64,000 bases of DNA. It comes from Symsagittifera roscoffensis (lineage: Eukaryota; Xenacoelomorpha; Acoela; Convolutidae). The stretch is taken from NCBI RefSeq assembly GCF_963678635.1, contig NC_087062.1, positions 7,678,193 through 7,742,192 on the forward strand. Reading direction: 5' to 3'. The position numbers were made by a program, and so were the translations under genes. The notes below the pieces were generated by a model. The model made no database searches. It was not told where the DNA came from and was given only the letters and a program-made list of their open reading frames with translations. Of this stretch, positions 9,761-19,897 are shown piece after piece (the stretch's first letter is position 1; every line of letters begins with the position of its first letter).

Positions 9761-11620
9761 GGACGCTTTGCCAATATTTTTGCATTTCTGAAAAATTTTC
9801 TTTTTCTCAAAAACTGTTCTACCAATTTTCAAAAAATTTATATCAATGGAAAATCCGTCTATTCACCTGCGTGCCTGCTTAATTTCTTAGTCTATTTTTA
9901 CCTTACCCCTTTTTCTACAGCCTTCGATTTTTTTTGTTCATTTTCTCGAAAACTACCCTCACAACTCTGGGATTTTGATTTCAATCAAAAAGACGGGTTA
10001 TGGGACGCTCCTCTACCTTAGCGCATATGCTCAAAATTTGTTACATTAAAAATTATGGCCCTCAGAAAAGTCAAGTTTTCCATTTTTGGTGTTTTGTTGG
10101 ACTTTCGCGAAAACCGCCATCCCAAATCTGTTTCTGATTTTATTCAAAAGGACGGGCGGTTTACGAGAAGCTCCCATGCATAAGTGGCTACGCCCAAACT
10201 TTTTCACATGACCCTCGGAAAAGTCAAAATTGTGACTTTTTGAACATTTTTTCAAACGTTTTGACTCGTCTCAAAATTTACCCTCCCAAATCTGAATTTA
10301 TGACTTCAATGAATAGAACTTGTTGTGGGAAGCGCCGCTGCATAAACTTCTACGCCCCAATTTATTTTAAACAAAAAGTTTGAACCCAAGAAAAAAAGAA
10401 AGTTGTAATTTTATAACCTTTTTTGAAACTTGATTTTTCTCGAAAAATACTATCCCAAAAGCTAAATTTAGGGTTCAATCGAAAAACATGGTCAAGAAAA
10501 AATTCACTGTATAAGCGGCCACGCTGAAAACTTCCGATAAAAAGTAGAGCCTTCAGAAAAGTTAATGGTTTGATTTCGTATCTGTTTTTTAGAAACTTTT
10601 TGACTTTATTCGAAAACTACCCAGCCGAGTCTGATCTCTACAAGTTTAATCGAGACAAAAGTGTGTATGAAGCTTCTGTGCATAAACGGCTACGTCTTAA
10701 AAGTAGAATTAAAAATTTTAGGTCTTGAGGAAATTTTCAAATTCTCAAAAGGTCTAAACAGAAACAACTAAAGTTTTGGGCGGAGCCCGTTTTTCGAAAT
10801 TATGCGTTTCATCCCGCATCAGTACAACACAATCAAAAATTATCAGTCAGGTACCTCCAGTTTCAGCAGAGTTCTGAGTACTGTTTGATAAAAACAGGTA
10901 TTTTGAAAATGTAGGGGATTGGGTTTTTTATTTTATCAATTTTTGCAAAAAGTTTAGCTTTTTTTCTCATAAAACTTTCTACCAATTTTCAAAAACGGGT
11001 ATCCATAGAAAGACCGCCTTCATTTGGTTTTACCCAAATTGTTTCAAACAAAAATATTTTTGCCTTCGGAAAAGACAAACTTTGACTTTTTGACCGATTT
11101 TTGAAATTTTGACTTTTCTCGAGAACTACCCTCCTAAATCCCCAAGAGATTTTGGGGATCAATTGGCTGAGTAAATCTTTTCTGTTCAAGCGGCTACGTC
11201 CTATTTTTTACGCTTAAAGCTATGATTCTCGGAAATGTCATGTTTTTGATTAATTGACCGGTTTTGGGACTTTTCTCGCTAACTATCCTGCTAAGTCTGA
11301 TCTCATAGGTTTAATCAAAACAACAGGTTGTTGAAAGCCAACGTATTTTTATTGCTGGCTATGCCCAGTTTGTTTAAGAAAAAGTTATGGTTTCAAACAG
11401 TTGCTAGTTTTGAAACTTTGACGGCTTCTTGGAAGTTTTCGACATTACTCAATTGTTACCGTGCCAATTCTCATGTTGAGTGTTTAATCGAGAAACTCAA
11501 TTTTGAACATTTTCTTTAGTTTAGCGGGCACGATCTGCCTTTTGCAGAAAAATTATGCATTTCAGAAAACCATGTCTGAAATTTTGACCGTTTTTTAGGA
11601 GAAACAACTAAGATTTTGGG
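9760..11620. repeat. Decayed ~165-bp tandem satellite, family 1
   Basis: A degenerate module recurs. It has TCTCGAAAACTACCCTCCCA, then TCTGA-like, TCAATCGAAAA, GGGAAGC, GCATAAGCGGCTACGCCC, and CCTCGGAAAAGTCAA before GACTTTTTGACC. Module starts lie near 9944, 10107, 10269, 10438 and 10607, then 11117 and 11275, spaced 158-169 bp. Copies are heavily diverged, with indels. Short ORFs across the modules are not conserved between copies, so I call none. Confidence 0.7.
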
Positions 11621-11639
11621 CGAAGTCCAATTTTTGAAA

Positions 11640-12500
11640 TTACGGTTTCATCCCGCATCAGCGCATCAGTATTTCAAGTTCACAAAAATCAAACACTTGC
11701 CTCCTATTGGGTTCTAAATGCTCTTCATCGAGACATTCAAATTTTTTGGTTCCCTAGTTTTGTTCAAGAATTCACATTTCTTTCTACTTGTTGTTTACCC
11801 TTGCGATAACAAGGGTGTTGCAATCGGGTACTAGACTTTTTTTCCGTAAAAATTTTTTTCCACATGACTCATTGCACTCCTGATGGTACCTTGGTTCATA
11901 AAGAAATCAAGTTTTTTAATGTTTTTTGCATACCTAGCCTGTTGGTAACGAATGCGCCTGGGAAGGCAAAGGGCCGGGCTGGAATATGATGAGGAACGGT
12001 TTTTTTTTAAACAATAAATGTTCCTTTTTCAAAAAAAAAGTTCGGCCTATTCTTTGTCTGCTTGTGTACTGTCGGCTTAACTGCCACATCTAAGAATCGT
12101 TTATTTTAGCTATTATAAACTTTCACTGCAGTTGTTTTTAGCATTTTAAAAATCTGCCCGGGTCGAAATTTGCTTTTCACATTGATTGTAGTTTTACCAG
12201 CTCGATTTGTTGAAATTTCACTGTTTTTCTTTTTTTTCTTCTTTTTTATCGGCTTAATAAATTTCAAGCTAATTAGTTTTCACTAAGTGGCCTCTTATTG
12301 CGTCGTTACGTCCAAAAAAGTTTGCTGTGCGCCTGTGTGTGCTCTGAGGGGAAAATGGACATAACATTTTTTTAATGTTTAGAATTGATTTTGAATTCCT
12401 TTTCGGCTGGAAGGTTTTCTGCTCAGGTTTTTTTTGGCCTTGTTATTGCTTGGTACTTATAATTTCATATTCACTCAATGATTCGGCGCAACTGGCGCAG
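11640..12500. other. Intergenic, no gene seen
   Basis: AT-rich DNA with T-runs. Near 12040-12095 there is another GTCTGCTT...GTCGGCTTAACTGCC phrase of the dispersed family described at 12500-13240. Confidence 0.4.
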
Positions 12501-13240
12501 AATTAAAACAACAGCTTGAGATGGCAAAGTTTTGCGGTTCGAATCGGGTCGAGACCTTTTTTGCAAAGTAGAGTTTTTGTGCTTTTTCGTCCGTCTGTTT
12601 ATTTTTATCGGCTCAGTTCCCGTAGTTTGATGGTTCAGCTTTATTCCAAGTTGCTGCTACCCTCCTGCTTGAGACGACAAATCTCCCGGGGTTCGATTGC
12701 AGTTGAGACCTGTGTTTTAAATAGAAAGCTGTGGCTAATTTAGACCATAGTATGTCGGCTTTTTTTGTCTGCTTAGTCCCGCAGAAAGGATAATTTTTTA
12801 AAAACTTGGCTTCTGTGTAGTATTCCCAAAGCTCTTTGTAGAATTTTTAATGGTGCAGGCAATTTTACCGGATATTTTAGGCGTTTGGTGCAATTTTTGT
12901 TGACAAAAACGATTTTTTGAATTTGTTTTCCGTTTGATTTTCGTAGCCATTCATGTTTCTATCGCAAGTGTGCGAAGCTCAGCTTCGTCTCTGTGTTTTT
13001 GATTGTATTCTTTTGCAAGTGGTGCGAAGCTGTGCTTCACCTCTGTGTATTATCTTCCAAGTTCCTTCGCACTTGGCCTGAAGCAAACGTCGTCGCCTTT
13101 CATGCAAAGGTCCGGGTTCGAATCCCGATCAGATCTTGTTTTTTTTCAGAATTGATTTGTCAGACTTTCGTTCATCTGCTTAATATTTGTCGGCTTATTT
13201 ACCATATCATATCAAGCATTTTTTTTATCATGGCACCAAG
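12500..13240 (+). repeat. Cluster of tRNA-related (SINE-like) modules
   Basis: Three tRNA T-arm/B-box-like sites occur in the same orientation: GGTTCGAATCG (12536-12546), GGTTCGATTGC (12690-12700) and GGTTCGAATCC (13115-13125). Each is followed by GAGACC or CAGATC, a T-run, and then GTCTG(C/T)TTA plus (T/A)TCGGCT phrases. That repeated order suggests decayed tRNA-derived SINE-like copies. No full cloverleaf or clear A box was found, so these are not called as functional tRNA genes. Confidence 0.5.
13114..13126 (+). other. tRNA T-arm-like hairpin
   Basis: GGGTTCGAATCCC forms a short stem with a TTCGAAT loop and matches the RNA polymerase III B-box consensus. It is the best preserved of the three such sites. 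Its upstream 5-prime half does not fold into a clear D or anticodon arm by eye. Confidence 0.5.
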
Positions 13241-13289
13241 TTCATTTTAGTATCCTTTAGGGCAGGAACGTTTTAAATGTTTTTATGAA

Positions 13290-14010
13290 ATCAATTTATC
13301 TTCGGCTCAGCTCGTGTCTGCTCAAAGATAGTCTGCATTGTTTCCGCTTTGTAAGTTTTGCTCGTAAGTTTTGCTCAATTAAAATTCAAATTTTTTCCTT
13401 GGCTTGTTTGCCAAAATTTTCTATTTGATAAAAACCGGAGTAACGAAAATATATGGGATTGGGTTTTCATTTTTTGAGACCCACTGGAAAATTTTTTTCA
13501 ATTTTTGCAAACAACCAATTGCAAAGAAGCACATTTTCAACACAACGATAGTGAAACTTTTAATTTTTTACCGTTTCTTGAATCTTTCTCATTTTTCTCG
13601 AGAATTAATCTTCTAAATTTGAGATAGTGGGTTCAAGGAAGATATAGGGTGGTGGGATTTTCCCCAATTAGCGGCTACTTTGACTGTTTTTTTTTTAATT
13701 GTTCAAAATTTTATCAAAAACTCCCCTCTCATATCTGAGATTCTGGGTTCAATCCAAAAACCGGGTTGTAGTAAGTTTTTTTTCATAAAAATTATGACTA
13801 TCGGAAATGTCAACATCTTGATTTTTGACCGTTTATGAAACATTTTGACAATCAAAATTTTTGGACTTAATCGAAAATAAAGGTTATGTGAATATCCTAA
13901 AGATCAGGTCATGCTCAATTTTTATACACATAGGTCTATATTCCTTTGAATGGTCAAATTTTTGATTTGTTTGCCGTTTTTGTGACTTTTCTCGTGTTTT
14001 TCGAAGAAAC
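13290..14010. repeat. Dispersed repeat plus further family-1 satellite modules
   Basis: Positions 13303-13400 repeat the 9600-9700 phrase (CGGCTCA...GTCTGCTCAAA...TTTCCGCT). From about 13560, TCTCGAGAATTAATCTTCTA and AAAACTCCCCTCTCATATCTGA are diverged family-1 satellite modules. No coding feature was seen. Confidence 0.5.
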
Positions 14011-14021
14011 TTTGGATTTAA

Positions 14022-14200
14022 CTGGCAGAGAAATAACTACGAGACGTAAGACACGTGACAGGAGTTTGAAGTCAACCCTGAATTGAGCGAATTATTTCAC
14101 CCAAGCATCTCACCCCAGTTTTGAAATTTGAAATTACTAGCTCTACAGAGATTTATATAGTATTTCTTTCAATGCGAAGGTTTCTTTAAAGATTGTTTGA
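14022..14200. repeat. Diverged duplicate, module M2 copy 1
   Basis: Shares phrases with 17491-17665, including GAGAAATAAC, GAATTGAGC and TTGAAATTACTAGCTCTACA, then TTTATATA. No protein is encoded. The partner lies just outside the LTR element's left end. Confidence 0.6.
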
Positions 14201-14251
14201 ATGCTTATTTTTTTTTTCAATTTCATAACTCAAAACACAGGAAACTCAATT

Positions 14252-14760
14252 TTTTGACGTAAGGATATTAAACGCTGAAACTTAGTAGCTAAGTATTATG
14301 ACAAATATGTTTTAAAATTATATTGACTGAGCAAAAAAGAAAAAGTTTTCTTTTTCCTTCAGGCTTACTTATTTTCTAATTAAAAATTATCTAAATTATG
14401 CAAAACATCCGAAAGACCAAAAGTTTGGCTTCTAAGAGTAATGATAACAAAATAAGTATGAAACAATCTGTTTGGGAATCTAGCATTTTTTTGTCATTTA
14501 TTTTTTGGTTTTGCTAGTTGTCTTAAATAGATTGTTGAAAACTATGCTAAAAAACCAGCCTTATTTTTACGGCTCCGTGTTGGAGATCAATTTTTAAAGC
14601 TCCAAAATTTCAAATTTTGTTTATTTGGGAGATACGACTTTGTTAATTTTTTAGGTTACCTAGATTACTCGAACAAATTTCTTTTTATTTGCCTAAAAAC
14701 TTGGTGATGTATAGCCCCATTTTTGTGTAGTTTGTGATATGTTAGTGTCTACCGTGGTAA
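14252..14760. repeat. Diverged duplicate, module M1 copy 1
   Basis: Shares order and wording with 16483-16975: TTTTTTGACGTAAGGATA, AACGCTGAA, AAACAATCTGTTTGGGAA, GAGATACGACTTTGTTAATT and a final TTTTTGTGTAGTTTGTG. Identity is moderate with many indels. It is non-coding. Confidence 0.65.
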
Positions 14761-14783
14761 TATCAAAATTTGTTTTGAAAATC

Positions 14784-14938
14784 CGCCCCCTCGAGAAAAT
14801 CTCAGATCCGCCTATGATCATAGGTGAATTATCTTTTCAAATTTAAGCTCAGGACATCAATACTTTTTGATTGATACGAAAAATATTTAGCACAAATATT
14901 CCGTTTCTTTTGTTACGAAAGTCGGAACAAAAATTGAG
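14784..14938. repeat. hAT MITE end plus repeat shared with 55498-55673
   Basis: CCGCCCCCTCGAGAAAATCTCAGATCCGCC resembles a hAT-MITE terminus read outward (the part at 14800-14812 is AGATCCGCC-like). From 14816, GATCATAGGT, TATCTTTTC, AATTTAAGCT and TTACGAAAGTCGGAACAAAA match 55498-55673. It is a fragment of a dispersed repeat. Confidence 0.5.
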
Positions 14939-14939
14939 T

Positions 14940-16480
14940 GAACTATTAATCCCAAATTTTAAAAACAAATCGGTAGAATTTTGTTATTTACGTCAAAATC
15001 GGTCTTTTCAACAACTAAAAAATTGCATCCAGCTCAGTTTTACGAATAACGAAATTATTTTAGGTGTACCAGGTTCTACAAAGTGTTGTATGAAGTTTCG
15101 CACTTTGCACCAGAAACCGCAGTTTATCCTTAATTCTGCGTCATAACGAAACGAAAGAAATCTGCGGAAACCAGCGGCAATTTTCACAATCCGTAAAGTT
15201 ACCAAAAGCGCGTGTGTCGCGTTTTTTCGAAAACAACCATAGCTTAGCGTGTTTAGGCTAAGGGTAAAAAATCAGCTGTGTTAAAACTTCATACGTCAGA
15301 AAAATTTAATGACAAAGAAGAAAACATGTAAAATCAGAACCAAAATTAACCGGTAAGCAGTTTTTATTTGGATTTTTCCATAGGTTGAAGCAAAGGTGGA
15401 TTTCTTTTGACTGCCATGGAATTGATCTCAACAAAAAGGTCCGAATTATCATTGAAAATTGGGTAATAAATCTTAAATCATGAATTTGCGCTCAGTTTTG
15501 TCTGCTGGTGTAGATGCAGCTGAAAACAGCATAATCAATGGAATCTGCAATTTTGCTCACTAACCAAATTTTAGTTTTTTACCCTTTCCAAGACCTGAAG
15601 GCTGGGCAGTATTGTCGTACGATATCAACAGTCAACTAGATTTCTTCGCACAGATCTCTAGATAGGTTTATACTCCTTTAAAAAATTATAAACGTTTTCC
15701 GAGAAGGAAGTCAACACAGTATTATTATCCACGGCTTCTTAGTTTTTGAGACATGACGTTTTCTATGACTTTTTTCACAATTTTTCCAAAATTTTTGAAA
15801 AAAATTTCTCAGAACATGAAGTTATCAACCATACGGCTGGGCTTAGTCAAAGTTGTGCTCGGAATTGCATGAGTGGCTTCTATGTATGATTGGCCGGAAT
15901 TTGTTCAGTTTTGAGTTAGAGCCTATTTTGTTTGAAACTTTCGCTTTTATGATGTTAACATCAGGTTTCTCCAAGAGTTTTTTTTGATTCTGGCCTCTGT
16001 TTCTAACGGCTCAAAATTTTTCAGATTTCAAAGTATGACAATTTTTAATAGTTTTTTTGTAATTAGTTCAGCTGAACTAAACTATTTTTTGGCAAAAAAA
16101 GATATACTTACGGATTGAACAATCAAATTAAACGCAAAACTCATTTAAAAATTTACTGATTTGACAAAATTTTTTTAATTTTTCAAAAAGTAGTGGAAAA
16201 TGCAGCTATTTTCTGCCAGCCTTTTAAATTTTTTCTTTCTGAGTTAAGAAAACGACGATCTGAAACACAACATATTTTTACATTAGAATCCGCGTTTGAA
16301 AGCTCCTGCTACAAATTTTAGGGCTGCCCTAGTTTGTGCTGTTGTATTATAGATGTTTTAGGGAAATTTTTTACCCTAAAAATAACCATTCAATTGTTTA
16401 ATTGAATCATCGACTGCGCGAGTTACGCGCTATCTATTTTTCAATTTTTCGCCTTTGTCGGCTACCATTTAAGCATTAAT
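14940..16480. other. Intergenic, no gene seen
   Basis: AT-rich DNA. Phrases near 15600-15850 (CTGGGCAGTATTGTCGTACG, CTGGGCTTAGTCAAAGTTG) loosely recall family-2 satellite modules, but a period could not be set. The ORFs at 14871-15146 (+) and 15008-15205 (-) overlap each other and match no known family. Confidence 0.4.
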
Positions 16481-16482
16481 TT

Positions 16483-16975
16483 TTTGACGTAAGGATACGA
16501 AACGCTGAACGTAGTAGTTAGTGATTATGACAATTGTGTTTAAAAATATGTTGACTGAACAAAAAAGAAAAAATTTTCTTGTTTCTTTGGGCTTTCTTGT
16601 TTTCTAATTTACAAATATTAGAAAAAATTATATATAACCTTTGTCATTCAAACATCCTAGAGACTAAAGTTTTGGCTTCTAAGAATCGTGATTACGAAAA
16701 AGTATAAAACAATCTGTTTGGGAACCTAGCTTGTTTTATTTTTTGGTATTGTTGAAAACTTTGCCAGCACTTTTTTCACGGCTCTGAGTTTGAGGTCAGT
16801 ACTTGAAGCTCCAAAATTAAGAATTTCAGTAGTTTGAGAGATACGACTTTGTTAATTTTTTGGGATTCTTAGATAACTCGAACAATTTTTTTTTATTTGC
16901 CTAAAAAACTCGGTGATGTGTAGCCATATTTTTTGTGTAGTTTGTGTTCTTTTAGTTTCTACCCTGGAGATCTTA
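16483..16975. repeat. Diverged duplicate, module M1 copy 2
   Basis: Partner of 14252-14760, with the same ordered phrases but different indels. Together with M2 at 17491-17665 it shows that the DNA into which the LTR element inserted is itself old duplicated repeat. Confidence 0.65.
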
Positions 16976-17490
16976 AAACTCATCAAATTAAAATTAACAA
17001 ATTGAAGTTATTCTTAAAAACCTGCACATAAAGTTGACATTCTGGACAAAGTTTTGAATTTGATAGATTCTACCAACCTGAACTGTTGCTTGTAGGCGTC
17101 CTTTTTCGACGCTTAAAAAAAACTTTATCAATTTAAAAAGGTCATGTTTTTTTCAGGTTTTTAAATTTGGATCTTGTATCTGCAAATTGCTCGCAAAACG
17201 AAATATAGCATTTTTTGGCCCTGCCCAAATAGTGGAGGCGAGGCAATATTGAAGTTTGGAAAATTATCACTCAAATAAAACTCCCTCACATAGTCCATCA
17301 TGTAGTTTTGAAACTTCTAGTCTCCAAAACCTTTAAAGATTAACTTTTTGAAAAAGGTGAAAATTTTCAGGGGATTTTTTCTTGAACATTTTTTTTTCTC
17401 CCGTCATTTTTTACAGCTCTTTTTGGTCTGAACTTATAACTTAGGTATCTGGCAAAATCAAAATTAGTACTCTGAACTCTGAAAGTTATC

Positions 17491-17665
17491 AGTCTAACTG
17501 ACGGAGAAATAACCTAAGAGACGTGAATTGAGTTTGAAACCATTCCTAAATTGAGCTAATTAAATTTACTCTAACAGTTCACCCAATTTTGAAGGTTTGA
17601 AATTACTAGCTCTACATTGATTTATATATGTTTCTTTTAATGCAGAAATGTTTCCTTGGTTTTTT
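17491..17665. repeat. Diverged duplicate, module M2 copy 2
   Basis: Partner of 14022-14200. It ends about 130 bp before the retrotransposon's left target duplication. The order relative to M1 is reversed compared with the 14-kb copies, so the duplication was rearranged. Confidence 0.55.
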
Positions 17666-17794
17666 TTTTCAATTTCATAAGTCATTATAAACTTTTCGCT
17701 AGATTTTTGCTCTCAGTGGACAATTCGATCTCTTTTCCACTGAGATATTTCTTTGCAGTTTTTTTTGAATGTGCATTATTTAACTGGCAATTCA

Positions 17795-17798
17795 CTTG
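17795..17798. other. Target site duplication CTTG, left
   Basis: CTTG immediately precedes the TG of the 5-prime LTR and recurs directly after the CA of the 3-prime LTR at 44499-44502. Four-base duplications are usual for Ty3/Gypsy integrases, and this fixes the element's borders. Confidence 0.85.
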
Positions 17799-18207
17799 TG
17801 GAACCTGATCTAAACTATATTTTATGATTGGATAAATTGGATATTTTACCACTGCAAAGTATTTAATATTAACCAATCATAATCCATCTAACTAACAACC
17901 CACTTATTTGTAAGTGCTGAAATTACTTGTAATTTCAGCACCAGAGAGATTTGAATTTAGTTAGAAATTAGTTGCCTCTCCAAGAGAACTTCAGCAGCCG
18001 CAACAAACCAGTATACCCTAGATCTATTGAGCCTAGCAGAGACTAGTTAAACACCCTGAGACTAGAAAGTATAAGAGTAAGATTAGGATCGGTATTAGAC
18101 TAAGATGTTGCACGAATCTATCCGGCCGAAAATAAGATAGCGTGACGAGCAGACGGTGTACCCTATCCGAAATTACTCTATGAGTTAACCACATCGGTTC
18201 TAACTCA
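17799..18207 (+). mobile_element. 5-prime LTR
   Basis: Starts TGGAACCTG and ends GGTTCTAACTCA. By eye it differs from the 3-prime LTR at about ten substitutions plus one single-base indel (for example GATTGG/GATTGC, TCGGTAT/TCGATAT, TCCGAAA/TCCAAAA). A 28-base perfect hairpin lies at 17914-17941. No AATAAA was seen. A TATAAG at about 18070 is only a weak promoter candidate. Confidence 0.95.
17914..17941. repeat. Perfect 13-bp stem palindrome in the 5-prime LTR
   Basis: GTGCTGAAATTAC, two T, GTAATTTCAGCAC. The arms are perfectly complementary and the same hairpin is kept intact in the 3-prime LTR at 44204-44231, while neighbouring bases differ between LTRs. It may be a protein-binding palindrome or an RNA hairpin. 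Confidence 0.85.
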
Positions 18208-18294
18208 AGTAGTGCGACCATAAGTCTCGAATAAGACCTTAATAGCTTAGAACTAACCAAAAATAGATTACAATTTAGACAAAACATTTTCAAA

Positions 18295-18567
18295 ATGTTG
18301 TACGATAAAAATTTAATCGAAATGTCTCTACGACTCAATAGATCAGAGCCAATATTCCGAACAATAATAGAATTACCCGGAATTGGAAGAAGACCTCGAA
18401 CAAGAGACGACATACGACAAAGTAGAAAATTACCAAATAGTTTTATGATTGTACGGCAAAAGCCAACACAAACTTTTATATTTAGAATCTTATTAGCAAT
18501 GAATTTAGATTTTCATCTGCAAACAGAAAATTTTGAAGTCAATCTTCATGATCATTTCAGGCGCTAA
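18295..18567 (+). CDS. Hypothetical basic 90-residue leader ORF
   Basis: Opens at a true ATG shortly after the LTR and ends in the leader. The product is Arg-rich (GIGRRPRTRDD) with a hydrophobic stretch (FIFRILLAMNL). I recognise no family. It lies outside the duplicated block, so no second copy exists to compare. It could be a short upstream ORF, a remnant, or chance in A-rich sequence. Confidence 0.25.
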   Translation: MLYDKNLIEMSLRLNRSEPIFRTIIELPGIGRRPRTRDDIRQSRKLPNSFMIVRQKPTQTFIFRILLAMNLDFHLQTENFEVNLHDHFRR

Positions 18568-18836
18568 ACAAAATTATTAATGTACAATAACGATTGATAA
18601 AAAGATCTCAGATCGTTTTTTAAATTTCTGCAGTCTTATATAAAACATATTTGAAAAATATTTATTGAAAATGAAAACAAAAATTAGTAGCATGACAATA
18701 AATTGTTAGTAATCATAAATCATCTGTTTTCCCAGCTTCATCACCTAAGCATAACAGCAATCATAAGCTCACTAATATCATTAAAATACTAAATCTTTTT
18801 ATTAAATAAATTTAAACCATTTTAAACTTAAATTCA

Positions 18837-18936
18837 CTTAATTTTAAAACCAGATCATCAAGGCTTATCCTTGGATCTTAATTAATTTTCTATTTCACTA
18901 AATTTAAAACCTGATCATCAAGGCTTATCCTTGGAT
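18837..18936. repeat. 60-bp direct repeat in the leader
   Basis: The phrase TTTAAAACCWGATCATCAAGG continues to CTTATCCTTGGAT and occurs twice, exactly 60 bases apart (18841 and 18901). It is confined to the element's leader. Confidence 0.8.
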
Positions 18937-19453
18937 TAAAAAGAACAATTTTGTTCTCCCCCACCCACTTAGCAAGTGTCTAACGACCTCAAACGTCGAT
19001 TCACTATCCAACCCTTCTAAAAGACCCAAGATTAATAAAAAATTTTTAATAAAACTAACCATTCAAATTAAGATAAACAGTGAAGAACTCCGGTTATTCA
19101 TCCTTCACTTGAACCCTTCTCTTAGCAGACCCAGGATAGATCTCAGACTTAGTAAGTATAAAATAGTAACTAACGAACTACTTGCGTTCTAATTATACCT
19201 GAACCTTGTGGATCGATTTACTATTCTCCAACCCTTGAACACAATCACTAAACCTAAGTAAGATTAAGTAAGTTAACACCTTAGCTTAGACTAGCCACGA
19301 GAAAGTAAAAAATCATTCTTCGGAATCGATATACTTTTCTCTCCAACCCTAAATAAAAAGACCCAGGTTAAGCTAACCAAAAAATCGTAAGGACTAACAG
19401 TCTAAGAAAATAAAAATACCTAACAACTTTTTGCATCCCTCATCCTAAACCTT

Positions 19454-19801
19454 ATGTCATTCAAAAATCTAGGAAACAAGCAAACAATCGTTTTACACAA
19501 CTGTGAGATAGATAACAAAAAATACGATCTTGTAATCACACCTCATACACAAACAGTTGGATACATTAGAACAAAACGACAAACAATAAAAAGAAAAACA
19601 AAGATAAACAAACAAAGACAAATCACACGAAAAAAATTTTCAAAAAATAGAAACGCATTTTCCGAACCAGAAACCAGCAGTCTAGATGAACTCTACAAAT
19701 TAAAAGAATCAATTGATAAAAATTGTCCCATTCACGATCAATTATATTTTTCCGATTCAGAAACAACTTCAAATTCATCGAAAAGAGGAAAAAGAATATA
19801 A
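19454..19801 (+). CDS. ORF1, small Lys/Arg-rich protein upstream of gag (copy 1)
   Basis: 115 residues from a real ATG to TAA, ending about 95 bases before gag. The N-terminal half looks structured (VLHNCEIDNKKYDLVITPHT). The middle is strongly basic (TKRQTIKRKTKINKQRQITRKK) and the C-terminus acidic and serine-rich. I recognise no family. A basic-then-acidic small protein ahead of gag is not a standard Gypsy feature. Its frame is open here but broken in copy 2, so it is the better copy. It might be an accessory or nucleic-acid-binding protein; this is inference. Confidence 0.5.
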   Translation: MSFKNLGNKQTIVLHNCEIDNKKYDLVITPHTQTVGYIRTKRQTIKRKTKINKQRQITRKKFSKNRNAFSEPETSSLDELYKLKESIDKNCPIHDQLYFSDSETTSNSSKRGKRI

Positions 19802-19897
19802 AAAAGCAATACAAACACAAACCAGTACACCTGTATAACTGGAATCAACCAATTAGACACATTGATAGCTATATATTAACAGTCATCAAACAAAAAA

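Larger units (their letters stand above)
18208..19453 (+). other. Retrotransposon leader (5-prime untranslated region)
   Basis: About 1.25 kb between the LTR and ORF1. The bases after the LTR (AGTAGTGCGACCATAAG) do not start with TGG, so no ordinary tRNA primer-binding site is obvious. A 60-bp direct repeat lies at 18837-18936. Further on, CCAACCCTT or AACCCTTCT phrases recur near 19010, 19113, 19232 and 19344, a loose ~115-bp period, often followed by AGACCCA(A/G)G. Possible splice donors are TAGTAAGTAT near 19150 and AAGTAAGTT near 19270. Packaging or splicing roles are only guesses. Confidence 0.6.

Noticed and set aside
18033-18413. Minus-strand ORF of 126 codons across the 5-prime LTR
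   Set aside because: It runs through LTR sequence and only a truncated 60-codon form appears in the 3-prime LTR. No family resemblance.
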